Position numbers and translations under genes: made by a program. Below the pieces are notes generated by a model. It did no database searches, was not told the DNA's origin, and saw nothing but the letters and a program-made list of their open reading frames with translations. DNA of 64,000 nt from Myxococcales bacterium (GTDB taxonomy: Bacteria; Myxococcota; Polyangia; Nannocystales; Nannocystaceae): NCBI GenBank assembly GCA_016793465.1, contig JAEUJW010000041.1:34726-98725 (forward strand), read 5' to 3'. Numbering within the stretch: position 1 is the stretch's first letter; each line of letters begins with the position of its first letter. This document shows positions 41,372-52,198 of the stretch, piece by piece.

Positions 41372-43573
41372 TCAGGGCTGCAGCAGCCCGAGCAGGTCCT
41401 CGCGGGTGAGGGCGGGGGTCTGGGCGCCCTCGACGACGGTGACGGCGAGGGCGCGCTTCTTCTCGTGGAGCTCGAGGATCTTGTCCTCGACGGTGTCCTC
41501 GGCGATGAGGCGGTGGATGAACACGGGGCGCTCCTGGCCGATGCGGTGGCTGCGGTCGGCGGCCTGATCCTCGACGGCGGGGTTCCACCAGGGGTCGAGG
41601 AGGTACACGTGGTCGGCCGCGGTCAGGTTGATGCCGGTGCCGCCGGCCTTCAGCGAGAGCAGCATGACCGGCGGGCCGTCGTCGGCCTGGAAGCGGGCGA
41701 CCACGCCGCCGCGGTCGTCGGTGCCGCCGTCGAGGCGGCAGAACTCGAGGCCGGCCTCCTTCAGCGCGGGCTCGACGAGGTCGAGCAGCGAGGTCCACTG
41801 CGAGAACACCAGCGCGCGGTGGCCGGCGGCGGTGTTCTCGACGAGCTGCTCGAGCAGCAGGTCGAGCTTGCTCGAGCGGGTCGCGGTCTGGCCGGGCACG
41901 AGCGCGAGGTGGCAGGCGGCCTGGCGCAGGCGCAGCAGCAGCTCGAGGGCCTCGAAGGTGTTGGCGCCGCGGGCGAGCAGGGCCACGAGGTCGGCGTGGG
42001 CGGCCAGGCGCAGGCTGTCGTAGACGGTGCGCTCGGCCGGGTCGAGGGTGCAGCGCAGCACCAGCTCGGTGCGCGGGGGCAGCTCGGTGGCGACCTCGGA
42101 CTTGCGGCGGCGCAGCACGAACGGCCTCAACTTGTGCTGGAGCTCGTGGGCCCTCGTCAGGCCCGAAGGGCCGGCCTGGCCCGACTCGAGCGGCTTGGCG
42201 TAGCGGGTGAGGAAGTCCTTGCGGCCGCCGAGCAGGCCGGGGTTGAGGAAGTGCGACAGCGACCACAGCTCGAGGAGGCGGTTCTCGACGGGGGTGCCGC
42301 TGAGGGCGACGCGCCAGCGGGCCTTCAGCGCGAACGCGGCGCCGGCGGTGGCGGTGGTCGGCTCTTTGATCGCCTGGGCCTCGTCGAGCACGAGCGTGTC
42401 CCACGCGCGGGCGGCCAGCGCCTCGGCGTCGAGGCGGAGGATCGCGTAGCTCGTCAGCGTGACGTCGGCGTCGATCAGGGCGCGTTTGGGCCCGTGGTAG
42501 AGGTGGACCGAGAGGTCGGGGCGGAAGCGGGCCAGCTCGGCGCGCCAGTTGTGCAGCGTGCTCGTCGGGGCGATCACGAGGGTGCGGCTGGCGATCGCAC
42601 ACAGAGTTTGAAGGGTCTTGCCGAGGCCCATGTCGTCGGCGAGCAGCGCGCCGATGCCGGTGTCGCGCAGCAGGCACAGCCAGTCGACGCCGCGGCGCTG
42701 GTAGTCGCGGAGGATCGCGTGCAGGTGCTCGGGCAGCGGCGCGGCGGGGATGGCGGTGAAGTCGTCGGCGAGCGCGCGCAGGCCGACGAGCTCGGGCGGC
42801 GGGGGGGCGTTGAGCGCCTCGCACAGCTCGGCGGCGGCCGGGCGGGCCCAGCGGGCCTGCTTGCCGTCGGCGCCGCGGGCCATGGTCAGCTGCTCGAGGG
42901 TGGCGCCGAAGCGCTCGAGCCAGTCCTGCGGCAGCCAGGCGACGTCGCCGTTCAACGTCTGCACCGCGTAGGTGCCCGAGCGCCAGGCGCGGACCACGGC
43001 GGCGGCGGAGAAGGCGACGGTGCGGCCGTCCTGGGTGGTGGCCTCGAAGGCGACGTCGAAGTGGTCGCCGTTCGCCTGCCACCTGGGTTCGAGCAGCAGC
43101 TTCTCGGCGGCGACGACGTGGTCGCCCTGGTCGTCGTCGTGGCCGCTGTGCTGCGGCGGCGGCCCGGCCGGCGCGTCGGTCGCGGGCGCGGAGGTGGAGG
43201 CGGGCGGGGCCTCGCGGGCGGGCTGCGGCTCGGCGCGGGTCTGGAGGGCGAGCGGGCGCGCGGGCTCCGTCTCGCGGAGCAGGCGCGGCACGTGCACGAG
43301 CGCGAGGTCGACGGCCCGCAGCACGCAGGCGGCGGCGACCACGTGGGCGCACGCGGGGCCGGCGTCGCAGCTGCAGCGCCAGCCGTCGCTGGTCCAGGCG
43401 ACGGACGCGGGGGGATCGAGGTCGACGCGGAAGCGCCACGCGCCGGGGTCGCAGCCGGCGAGGTGGATCGCGCCGGCGCGGGCGAGCGCGAGGCCGCGGT
43501 GCCACGCGTCGTCGGAGGCGCTGCTCTGGAGGGACTCGAGGACCGATTCGAACAAGCAGGCTGGGGGTATCAC
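41372..43573 (-). CDS. SWIM zinc finger / SNF2 DEAD-like helicase
   Basis: 733 aa from GTG 43573 (VIPPACLFESVLES); start uncertain because no ribosome-binding site is visible. Residues about 30-80 include a SWIM zinc finger, WRCSCDAGPACAHVVAAACV (CxC...CxH). SNF2-family ATPase core about 265-730: motif I LLADDMGLGKTLQ, TLVIAPTSTLHNW, LTSYAILRLD, motif II LVLDEAQAIKEP, LSGTPVENRLLELWSL, RPFVLRRRKSEVATELPPRT, motif V LMLLSLKAGGTGINLTAADH and motif VI ADRSHRIGQERPV. Bacterial RapA/HepA-like SNF2 proteins remodel DNA-protein complexes in transcription or repair. Converges with the MnmC-like gene, 12 bp between stops. Confidence 0.9.
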   Translation of the reverse strand: MIPPACLFESVLESLQSSASDDAWHRGLALARAGAIHLAGCDPGAWRFRVDLDPPASVAWTSDGWRCSCDAGPACAHVVAAACVLRAVDLALVHVPRLLRETEPARPLALQTRAEPQPAREAPPASTSAPATDAPAGPPPQHSGHDDDQGDHVVAAEKLLLEPRWQANGDHFDVAFEATTQDGRTVAFSAAAVVRAWRSGTYAVQTLNGDVAWLPQDWLERFGATLEQLTMARGADGKQARWARPAAAELCEALNAPPPPELVGLRALADDFTAIPAAPLPEHLHAILRDYQRRGVDWLCLLRDTGIGALLADDMGLGKTLQTLCAIASRTLVIAPTSTLHNWRAELARFRPDLSVHLYHGPKRALIDADVTLTSYAILRLDAEALAARAWDTLVLDEAQAIKEPTTATAGAAFALKARWRVALSGTPVENRLLELWSLSHFLNPGLLGGRKDFLTRYAKPLESGQAGPSGLTRAHELQHKLRPFVLRRRKSEVATELPPRTELVLRCTLDPAERTVYDSLRLAAHADLVALLARGANTFEALELLLRLRQAACHLALVPGQTATRSSKLDLLLEQLVENTAAGHRALVFSQWTSLLDLVEPALKEAGLEFCRLDGGTDDRGGVVARFQADDGPPVMLLSLKAGGTGINLTAADHVYLLDPWWNPAVEDQAADRSHRIGQERPVFIHRLIAEDTVEDKILELHEKKRALAVTVVEGAQTPALTREDLLGLLQP

Positions 43574-43669
43574 GGCCGGCGGGGCGGTGTCAGGCCTGCG
43601 TGCCGCTCGCGGCGCGCTCGTGTTCGCCCGCCGTTGACGGGCCGGCGCGGGCTGTCGCAGACTGCCCCG

Positions 43670-45103
<1,434 letters not shown>

Positions 45104-45114
45104 AAGGGCGGGCG

Positions 45115-45141
45115 CGGCGCGGCCGGGGTGCGGCCGCGCCG
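45115..45141. terminator. GC-rich hairpin between convergent genes
   Basis: Ten-bp perfect stem (CGGCGCGGCC pairing with GGCCGCGCCG around a GGGGTGC loop) lies 12 bp after the stop of the Cys-rich gene and 12 bp before the end of the converging IgGFc-binding-like gene, so it can serve both strands. Confidence 0.55.
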
Positions 45142-45152
45142 GCGCGCACGGC

Positions 45153-47051
45153 TCACTGCGGGTTGATGACCTTCTGGTCGAGGCCGCCGGGGTAGGCGTA
45201 GGAGTCGTACTGGTCGTAGCCGAGGGTGATGACGCCGAACGGCTGGTCGCCGTCGAGGGCGTGCACGCCGTCGGCCACCTGCAGGCGGGCGACCTCCCAC
45301 TCGGTCGGGTTGTCGGCGGGGCCGACGCGGGTGAACTGGTTCTGGGCGATCGCCACGCCGTCGAGGGTGACCATCGAGTTGATCTTCTTGGTGACCACGA
45401 AGTAGTCGTAGGTCCAGGCCGCGGGCACGAGCACGACGTAGTTCGAGCGGTACTGCTCGGACGGGATGGCCTGGGCCATGGCCGGGTCGCCGGCCTTGGT
45501 CGCGTCGGGCTGGCCGCTGCTGGCCGAGGTCGTCAGGTACTGCATGGCGAACACCGGCTTGTCGGCGTCGATGACGAAGTCGCCGGGGTTGGCGACGCTG
45601 CCGGACACCTGGTAGGTGACGACCTGGGCCTTGTTCATCACGATCTGCGGCTGCGGGATGCCGGTGACCTCGGCGTGCTTGATGAAGTTGACGGTGGTGT
45701 TGTCCTCGGCGGCGATGATCTGCCACACCGACGCCTCGGGGTTGCCGTTGGCGCGCTTGGGCCAGCGCGAGGCCACGTAGGTGGTGCCCCAGCGGGTCAG
45801 GCCGTAGAGCTGCTCCTCGAGGTGGTCGCAGCAGCAGTTCTGGGTCGGCACGTTGGCGCACCAGTGGGTCGAGAACACCGCGATCGGCTTGTCGGAGGTG
45901 ATGTAGCTGCCGGCGAACAGGTTATTCGCCTCGATCTGGATGACGTCGCCCTCCTGCATGATCGGCAGGTTGTAGGGCACGTTGGCGGCGAGCGCCGGGA
46001 TGCCGCCGCCGGCCACGGTGTTGGTGGTCGGGGTGACGGTGACCTGGGTGTTGTCCTGGGAGGCGACCACGTTGAACTGGGCGTTGCCGAAGCTCGGCTC
46101 GCCCCACCCGAGCAGGAAGTAGTAGCTGTCGTAGGTCGAGCTCGGCAGCAGCAGCGAGGCGTCGCTGGTGAACGAGGTCTGGCCGTTGATCGGCTGGAAC
46201 TGGTAGGCGATGATCGGGATGTCCGAGATGATTCGGTAGGCGCCGCGCAGGTTGATGGCGGTGTAGTTGACGTGCTTGTCCGGCAGGGTGAACTGCGAGA
46301 GCTGCTTCGGCATCACGCTGCCCATCTGGATGGTGGTCCACTGCCCGTTCTGGTAGGCCTGGATCTGGACCTCGGCGGCCAGCAGCGGGTCGACGTTGGA
46401 CACCGCGACCGCGTACGGCTGGGTGTCGAAGTTCTCGACCGGGTCGTTGTTGGCGTCGATCGCGTAGTAGCGGCAGCCGATCGAGGACAGGTTCTGCTCG
46501 GCGAGGTCGCACTTCGACAGGCACTGCCCGCCGGAGCACACCAGCTTGGGGCCGCAGGCGGTCGGGCCCTCCCACATGAGGCCGTCGCCGGAGCAGGTCT
46601 CGAAGTTGGTGTCGTCGACGCACTGGACCTGGCCGGGCTCGCAGATCGGCTGGGGGCCCTCGCTGCTGCTGCCGAGCGTGGTCGAGCCGCCGGTGCTGGT
46701 GCCGCTCGTGCTGGCCACGGTGGCCGACACGCCGGAGTCGGTCTCCGGCCCGGTGCTGGTGACCGGCTCGCCGGTCGTCACCGTGGTGACCGGGCCCGTG
46801 GACACGGTGGTCGGGCCGTTGGTGGTCGGCTGCTCGGTGGTGCCCGAGTCGGTCATGACGCTCGAGGCGTTGGTGGTCGAGCCGGTCGTCGGCGTGCCGG
46901 TGTCGGCGCTCGCGTTGGTCGTCGTCGGCGACGGCAGCGTGAGCGAGGTCGGGCCGACGCTGGTGCCGGGGTCGGTGATTTGGCCGTCGTCGCCGCACGC
47001 GACGGTGAACAGGGAGATGCAGGCGAGACCTAAGCGCTTCGAGACGGGCAT
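45153..47051 (-). CDS. IgGFc-binding-like lipoprotein
   Basis: 632 aa, ATG 47051 with an excellent TTTGGAGGT site. Signal LGLACISLFTVAC, then a Thr/Ser-rich linker to about 135, a small Cys module (ICEPGQVQCVDDTNFETCSG then ACGPKLVCSGGQCLSKC), and from about 200 to the end a domain like the IgGFc-binding protein N-terminal region: YYAIDANNDPVENFDTQPYA, VSNVDPLLAAEVQIQAYQNG, RIISDIPIIAYQFQP, SDKPIAVFSTHWCANVPTQN, SVWQIIAAEDNTTVNF, DADKPVFAMQYLTTSA and PFGVITLGYDQYDSYAYPGG. These beta-sandwich-like domains occur in adhesins; IgG binding itself is not implied. The Cys cluster NCCCDHLEEQLY suggests a metal or disulfide site. Confidence 0.85.
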   Translation of the reverse strand: MPVSKRLGLACISLFTVACGDDGQITDPGTSVGPTSLTLPSPTTTNASADTGTPTTGSTTNASSVMTDSGTTEQPTTNGPTTVSTGPVTTVTTGEPVTSTGPETDSGVSATVASTSGTSTGGSTTLGSSSEGPQPICEPGQVQCVDDTNFETCSGDGLMWEGPTACGPKLVCSGGQCLSKCDLAEQNLSSIGCRYYAIDANNDPVENFDTQPYAVAVSNVDPLLAAEVQIQAYQNGQWTTIQMGSVMPKQLSQFTLPDKHVNYTAINLRGAYRIISDIPIIAYQFQPINGQTSFTSDASLLLPSSTYDSYYFLLGWGEPSFGNAQFNVVASQDNTQVTVTPTTNTVAGGGIPALAANVPYNLPIMQEGDVIQIEANNLFAGSYITSDKPIAVFSTHWCANVPTQNCCCDHLEEQLYGLTRWGTTYVASRWPKRANGNPEASVWQIIAAEDNTTVNFIKHAEVTGIPQPQIVMNKAQVVTYQVSGSVANPGDFVIDADKPVFAMQYLTTSASSGQPDATKAGDPAMAQAIPSEQYRSNYVVLVPAAWTYDYFVVTKKINSMVTLDGVAIAQNQFTRVGPADNPTEWEVARLQVADGVHALDGDQPFGVITLGYDQYDSYAYPGGLDQKVINPQ

Positions 47052-47399
47052 GGGACCTCCAAAGAGGCGCCCATGGTCGGCGATCTCGTGCGTGGGACAA
47101 GCGGTGTTTCGCGGGTTCACATCCGCAGGGCAGGCGCGAATCGCCGGCCGGAACGCGTGTCGGCGGGCCCGGGCGGCCACGTGTGACTTCGATCGTCGGC
47201 GCGGCGCGGCGATCTGCCGCCCCGGGGCGGGTCGCGCTCAGCGGGGCGACGGCGCAGCTCGACCGCCGCGGAGTATCTGGACGGGCCGCGCTTGATCGGG
47301 GTCGGCGGGATCGAGGGCCGGGTGGGGTCGTCGCTGCGGAGCGGCGGGGCATGCGGGGGCCGTCATCGTCGCACGATCGCCGACGCGGCAGGGGCCGGG
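47052..47399. other. Intergenic, 348 bp
   Basis: No credible gene, RNA or hairpin seen. The right end is downstream of the NudC gene and the left end carries the leader of the IgGFc-like gene (minus strand), whose promoter must lie here. Confidence 0.5.
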
Positions 47400-48266
47400 T
47401 CAGGCGCCCTCGAGCCAGCGCGCGAACAGGGTGTGGGCGATCGCGTAGGGCGGGGGCGGCTGGAACGGCGCGTCGGCGGCGCCGGCGAGCGCGGCCCGTA
47501 CGCCGGCGCGGTCGACCCACATGGCGTGCTCGAGCTCGTCGCCGTCGAGGTGCAGCTCGTCGCTGTCGACGCGGGCGATGCAGGCGAGCATGAGCTGCGA
47601 GATCGGCAGGCTCCACGGCTGGCTGGCGACGTAGCGCACGGTCACCGCGCGCACGCCGGCCTCCTCGAACAGCTCGCGGGCGACGGCCTCCTCGACCGAC
47701 TCGCCGAGCTCGACGAACCCGGCGAGCGCGGAGTAACGACCGGCCGGGTAGCGCGGCTGACGTCCGACGAGCACGCGGCCCTGGTGCTCGGCGAGCATGA
47801 TGACGACCGGGTCGGTGCGCGGGTAGTGCTCGGCGCTGCAGGTCGGGCAGTGGCGGCACCAGCCGGCGCGGGTGACCATGGTGACGCCGCCGCAGCGGCC
47901 GCAGAAGCGGTGGCGGGCGTGCCAGTCGACGAGGCTGCGGGCCAGGCCCCAGGTCGCGGCGTCGGGCGCGGGCAGGCCGCCGAGCACGCGGAACAGGGCG
48001 AAGGCCGGCTTGCCGCGGGCGGCGGGGTCGAGGGCGACGAACGCGGGGCGCTCGTCGAGCAGGCCGAGCAGGGCGAGCTCGACCGCGGGGTCGGCGTCGG
48101 CGAGCGAGGTCCAGGTCAGGCCGCCGGCGTCGTCGACGAGCGGGTCGAGGCCGTCGAGGCGGAGCACGCGGGCGCGGGGGTCGTCGCGGTGGCGGGCGTA
48201 GGCCGCGGGGTCGGGCCGCTCGCGGTCGAGGCGTTTAATTAGTGAACCGGTGAAGCCGATCGCCAT
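47400..48266 (-). CDS. nudC: NADH pyrophosphatase (NudC-type Nudix hydrolase)
   Basis: 288 aa from ATG 48266 (MAIGFTGSLIKRLDR). N-terminal domain 1-125; zinc ribbon FCGRCGG...WCRHCPTC at about 133-158; then EHYPRTDPVVIMLAEHQGRV; the Nudix box FVELGESVEEAVARELFEEA followed by G (GxxxxxExxxxxxxREUxEExGx) at about 190-212; and the SQPWSLPISQLMLAC motif, the NudC counterpart of SQPWPFPxS. The family hydrolyses NAD(H) to NMN(H) and AMP and removes NAD caps from RNA. SLP replaces the usual PFP but SQPW and the zinc Cys are intact. SLIKRL near the N-terminus contains an AT-only run. Single-gene unit. Confidence 0.92.
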   Translation of the reverse strand: MAIGFTGSLIKRLDRERPDPAAYARHRDDPRARVLRLDGLDPLVDDAGGLTWTSLADADPAVELALLGLLDERPAFVALDPAARGKPAFALFRVLGGLPAPDAATWGLARSLVDWHARHRFCGRCGGVTMVTRAGWCRHCPTCSAEHYPRTDPVVIMLAEHQGRVLVGRQPRYPAGRYSALAGFVELGESVEEAVARELFEEAGVRAVTVRYVASQPWSLPISQLMLACIARVDSDELHLDGDELEHAMWVDRAGVRAALAGAADAPFQPPPPYAIAHTLFARWLEGA

Positions 48267-48623
48267 GGCGGCGATGGTGTGCCCGAGGGCGACGCGCCTG
48301 GCAATGGTCGCCGGTCGCCGGCGATCACGGCCGCGCGGCCGCTGCGGGGCGACGCCCGGGTCCGCGGCGGCGGCCGCCGCGATCCGGATCGTGTTCGTCC
48401 TCGCGTTCGCGCTGCGCCTGGTCCTCGCGTCCGACCGCCGGCGGCCCGAGCCGACCGCCGTGGGAGCCGACGCGCTGGTCCGGCGGCCCGGGCCGCGGGT
48501 CCTGCAACTTCGGCGCCGACGGCCCGGCGAGCTCGGCGGCGGCCGGGGCGCCCGGGCGGGCCGGCGAGGGCCGCAGACCGGGCCTCTTGCGCCCGATCCG
48601 CGTGTGCTACAAGGCCGACGGAC
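48267..48623. other. Divergent intergenic region, 357 bp
   Basis: Lies between nudC (minus) and the RIO kinase gene (plus). Several frames are open but none shows codon bias or recognisable protein sequence, so I see no gene. Both promoters should be here; no clear boxes are visible. Confidence 0.5.
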
Positions 48624-49793
48624 ATGCGCACGCCCAAGGCCCTCGAGACGCTGGTCGAGTACGGCATCGTGGAGGAGGTCCTGCGCCCGTTGATGAGCGG
48701 CAAGGAGGCGCACGTGTACCTCGTGCGCTCGGGCGGCGAGCTGCGCGTGGCCAAGATCTACAAGGACGCCGAGCAGCGCTCGTTCAAGCAGCGCAGCGAG
48801 TACACCGAGGGTCGCACGACCCGCAACACGCGCGACCGCCGGGCCATGGCCAAGCACACCCGCCACGGGCGCCGGCAGGACGAGGCGGCCTGGCGCTCGG
48901 CCGAGGTCGACGCGATCTATCGCCTGATGGCGGCGGGCGTGCGCGTGCCGGTGCCGTACCACTTCATCGACGGCGTGCTGATCATGGAGCTGGTCCGCGA
49001 CCACGAGGGGCAGCCGGCCTCGCGCCTCGGCGACCTCGTGTACGCGCCGGAGGTGGCGCGGCGGATCTTCGACATCCTGCTCGAGTCGGTGGTCAAGATG
49101 CTGTGCGCGGGGATCGTGCACGGCGACCTCTCGGAGTTCAACGTGCTGATGGCCGCGGACGGGCCGGTGATCATCGACTTCCCGCAGGCGGTCGACCCGG
49201 CCAGCAACGCGAGCGCGCGCAAGCTGCTGATCCGCGACGTCGACAACCTGCTGCGCTTCCTCGGGCGCCACTTCCACGGGGTCCGCCCGCTGCCGTACGC
49301 GCAGGAGATGTGGGAGCTGTACCAGCAGAACCGCCTGTTCCCCGAGACGATCCTGCGCGGGCGGGTGGCGCGGTCGGAGCGGCCGGCGGCCACCGGCGAC
49401 GTGCTGGCGCTGATCGGCGAGGCGAACCGCGAGCACCGCCGACGCACCGGCGGTGCGCCCTCGCGGGGTCCGGGCGGGCCGAAGGTCGAGGTGACGGTGA
49501 AGCCCCACGGCCCGGGCGAGCGGCGGGCGAACGAGGCGCGCGGGGCGGGTCCGCCGCGCCCTGACGCTCGCGGCGAGCGGCGGGCGAACGAGGCGCGCGG
49601 GGCGGGTCCGCAGCGCCCTGACGATCGCGGCGAGCGGCGGGCGAACGAGGCGCGCGGGGCGGGTCCGTCGCCCGCGCGTGCGCAGGGCGAGGCGCGGGGC
49701 GCCCCGGGGCGGCGCGAAGATCGCGACGAGCGGCGGGCGAACGAGCCGCGGCCCGCACCTGTGCGCCAGAGAGCGCCGCGGACCGGGCGATGA
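48624..49793 (+). CDS. RIO1-family atypical Ser/Thr kinase with repetitive basic tail
   Basis: 389 aa. Kinase domain about 1-245: P-loop-like LMSGKEAHVYLVR, Lys of LRVAKIYKD, the RIO insertion FKQRSEYTEGRTTRNTRDRR, PVPYHFIDGVLIMELV, catalytic loop VHGDLSEFNVLM and metal-binding VIIDFPQAVD. RIO1 kinases act in ribosome maturation in eukaryotes and archaea; bacterial members are poorly characterised. The 110-residue C-terminal tail is Arg/Gly/Pro-rich and consists of three exact or near-exact 19-residue repeats ([19 protein letters not shown]) plus a degenerate fourth. It should be strongly positively charged and disordered, consistent with RNA or ribosome binding, which is inference. Confidence 0.9.
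   Translation: MRTPKALETLVEYGIVEEVLRPLMSGKEAHVYLVRSGGELRVAKIYKDAEQRSFKQRSEYTEGRTTRNTRDRRAMAKHTRHGRRQDEAAWRSAEVDAIYRLMAAGVRVPVPYHFIDGVLIMELVRDHEGQPASRLGDLVYAPEVARRIFDILLESVVKMLCAGIVHGDLSEFNVLMAADGPVIIDFPQAVDPASNASARKLLIRDVDNLLRFLGRHFHGVRPLPYAQEMWELYQQNRLFPETILRGRVARSERPAATGDVLALIGEANREHRRRTGGAPSRGPGGPKVEVTVKPHGPGERRANEARGAGPPRPDARGERRANEARGAGPQRPDDRGERRANEARGAGPSPARAQGEARGAPGRREDRDERRANEPRPAPVRQRAPRTGR
49515..49685 (+). repeat. Three tandem 57-bp coding repeats
   Basis: Units begin at 49515, 49572 and 49629; each encodes 19 residues of the basic tail of the RIO kinase. A partial fourth copy follows near 49727. Near-identical at DNA level. Confidence 0.8.
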
Positions 49794-49902
49794 GCGGACC
49801 TGCCGCTGCGTCGCCGGCGTGAGCCGCGTCGTCCGGTCGCGCGGCCGCGAGGGCCCGTGTGTCATCGGGTCGCGATAGCCTGGCGGCTCGGTGGAGGTGG
49901 GT

Positions 49903-51984
49903 ATGCGGACGATGAGGCTTGCATGGGTGTGGATGGGTGCCCTCGCGTGTGGTTCGGCCTGCGGCGACGACGGCGTCGGCGTCAGCGACAGCGGACTCGC
50001 CAGCGAGACGGGGCTGCAGACGACCGGCGGCGAGCCGCCGGGCACGACGTCGTCCGAGCCGACCTCGTCGACGAGCGCGCCGACCGGCGGCGTGTCGGAC
50101 AGCGCCGGGTCGAGCACCGGCGACGCGAGCACCGGCGACGCGAGCACCGGCGACGCGACCACCGGCGCCCCCTCCGTGTGCGGCGACGGCGTCGTCGACC
50201 CCGGCGAGCAGTGCGACGACGGGGCGATGAACGGCCCCGGGCAGGCCTGCTCGGCCGCGTGCACCGACAACACCTGCGGCGACGGCGACGTCGGCCCGGG
50301 CGAGCAGTGCGACAACGGGGCGATGAACGGCGACATGAACCTGTGCAAGGCCGACTGCACCGACAACGTGTGCGGCGACGGAGCCGTCGGCCCCGGCGAG
50401 GGCTGCGACGACGGCAACCAGGTCGACGACGACGAGTGCACCAGCGCCTGCGCCCTGCCGAGCTGCGGCGACGGCATCGTCGCCCCCACCGAGGCCTGCG
50501 ACGACGGCAACCAGGTCGACACCGACGAGTGCACCGGCGCGTGTACGATCGCCGCCTGCGGCGACGGCTTCACCCAGGCCGGCGAGGCCTGCGACGACGG
50601 CCCGGCCAACTCCGACAACGCCGCCTGCACGGCCGTGTGTCAGGTCGCGGTGTGCGGCGACGGCTCGGTGTGGAACACCGGCGTCGGCGACGAGCAGTGC
50701 GACGACGGCCCGAACAACGGCCCCGGCCAGCCCTGCAACTCGCTGTGCCAGAACAACATCTGCGGCGACGGCAACCAGGGCCCCGACGAGCAGTGCGACG
50801 ACGGCAACCTGATCGGCGGCGACGGCTGCAACGGCGCCTGCAAGCTCGAGGAGTGCGGCAACGCGGCGCTCGACCCCGGCGAGGCCTGCGACGACGGCGC
50901 CGACGGCGACCAGGACGACGGCTGCACCGACGCCTGCAAGCTGCCGGTCTGCGGCGACGGCTTCCAGCAGCAGAGCCTCGGCGAGCAGTGCGACCAGGGC
51001 GGCATGAACAGCAACACCGGCGAGTGCACGCTGCTGTGCAAGACGGCCCTGTGCGGCGACGGCTTCGTGCACGCCAACGTCGAGCAGTGCGACGACGGCC
51101 CGGCCAACGGCAACAACGCCGCCTGCAAGGCCGACTGCACGCTGCAGAAGTGCGGCGACGGCTTCCTCGGGCCCGGCGAGGCCTGCGACGACGGCAACCA
51201 GAGCAACAACGACGGCTGCACCAACGTGTGCAAGCTGGCGACCTGCGGCGACGGCTTCCAGCAGCCCGGCGAGCAGTGCGACCTCGGGGCGAACAACGCC
51301 AACGCCGGCGCGTGCACGCTGGCCTGCAAGCTGCCGGTGTGCGGCGACCTGTTCGTGCAGCCCGGCGCCGGCGAGCAGTGCGACGACGGCAACAACGTCA
51401 ACACCGACGCCTGCGTGGCCTGCAAGGCCGCCAAGTGCGGCGACGGGTTCGTGCAAGCCGGCAGCGAGCAGTGCGACGACGGCAACCTGAACAACAACGA
51501 CGGATGCAGCTCGACCTGCAAGTTCGAGGTCGCCAGCAACTGCGGCCCGGGGCTGCAGAGCGTGCTCGTCAACCCCAACTTCGAGACCGGCGTGTTCACG
51601 CCGTGGACCAGCAACACGCCGGCCACCAAGGTGGTCAACCAGAACCCGCACTCGGGCGTGTGGGCGGCCGAGACCAACGGTAACTTCTACGTGCAGCAGA
51701 ACTTCAACGTGCCGGTCAACAAGCTGGTCAACGCCGACTTCTGGACCTGGCACGACGGCGGCGACTTCCCGGCCATGTCGGTCGAGTGGGGTTACCTCGA
51801 CAACTCGACCGGCAGCACGTTCTACGGCTCCAACCAGCTCAGCGGCTGGCAGATGCACAACATCCTCGGCAACCTCGACGCGGCCAAGACGCTGGTCTAC
51901 CTGCGCGTGTGGGGCTACTCCGGCGGCGGCCCGGCCGTCGACATCACCCACTTCGACGACTTCCGCCTGTGCCGCAACCCGTGA
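49903..51984 (+). CDS. Lipoprotein with fourteen Cys-rich CGDG..CDDG repeats
   Basis: 693 aa from ATG 49903, preceded at 5 bp by GGAGG; an upstream GTG (49891) and ATG 49912 are in frame. Signal LAWVWMGALACGSAC, Thr/Ser/Gly linker with a GDAST repeat, then fourteen Cys-rich repeats of about 32 residues at about 85-540 (CGDGxVxPGEQCDDGxxxxxxxACxxxC). The C-terminal 150 residues (CGPGLQSVLVNPNFETGVFT then PWTSNTPA, FYVQQNFNVPVNKLVNADFW, DITHFDDFRLCRNP) look like a galactose-binding-type beta sandwich. The repeats make an extended disulfide-stabilised stalk, about twice as long as that of the 43.7-kb paralogue. Probable surface adhesin; the ligand is unknown. Confidence 0.87.
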   Translation: MRTMRLAWVWMGALACGSACGDDGVGVSDSGLASETGLQTTGGEPPGTTSSEPTSSTSAPTGGVSDSAGSSTGDASTGDASTGDATTGAPSVCGDGVVDPGEQCDDGAMNGPGQACSAACTDNTCGDGDVGPGEQCDNGAMNGDMNLCKADCTDNVCGDGAVGPGEGCDDGNQVDDDECTSACALPSCGDGIVAPTEACDDGNQVDTDECTGACTIAACGDGFTQAGEACDDGPANSDNAACTAVCQVAVCGDGSVWNTGVGDEQCDDGPNNGPGQPCNSLCQNNICGDGNQGPDEQCDDGNLIGGDGCNGACKLEECGNAALDPGEACDDGADGDQDDGCTDACKLPVCGDGFQQQSLGEQCDQGGMNSNTGECTLLCKTALCGDGFVHANVEQCDDGPANGNNAACKADCTLQKCGDGFLGPGEACDDGNQSNNDGCTNVCKLATCGDGFQQPGEQCDLGANNANAGACTLACKLPVCGDLFVQPGAGEQCDDGNNVNTDACVACKAAKCGDGFVQAGSEQCDDGNLNNNDGCSSTCKFEVASNCGPGLQSVLVNPNFETGVFTPWTSNTPATKVVNQNPHSGVWAAETNGNFYVQQNFNVPVNKLVNADFWTWHDGGDFPAMSVEWGYLDNSTGSTFYGSNQLSGWQMHNILGNLDAAKTLVYLRVWGYSGGGPAVDITHFDDFRLCRNP

Positions 51985-51992
51985 GGCCCGCG

Positions 51993-52020
51993 CCGCGCCG
52001 CGCCCGCGGGCGCGGCGCGG
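51993..52020 (+). terminator. Strong GC hairpin after the Cys-rich gene
   Basis: Twelve to thirteen consecutive base pairs (CCGCGCCGCGCCC pairing with GGGCGCGGCGCGG) begin 8 bp after the stop codon. Typical position and strength for an intrinsic terminator in a high-GC genome, without T-tract. Confidence 0.55.
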
Positions 52021-52198
52021 GCGTCGCGCTCCACTTCTGAGGGCCAGGCGGAGCGCGCGTGCGGGACCTGCCGGGCGCCGCCGGCAGATCGCGACCGCGA
52101 CGCGCCGTCGGTGCCGGCCGGCGCCCGCCATGTCGGCCGGCACGCCGCCTGCACATCGGGGGTCGCGCGCCTGTGGTGGCGCCGCGGAGACGCTGCCG

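Noticed and set aside
45153..47051. Immunoglobulin-binding function
   Set aside because: The domain name comes from a mucosal human protein; the similarity supports an adhesin-like fold only.
49515..49685. 57-bp tandem repeat as a possible VNTR or CRISPR-like element
   Set aside because: It lies in frame at the C-terminus of the RIO kinase and is explained as protein repeats.
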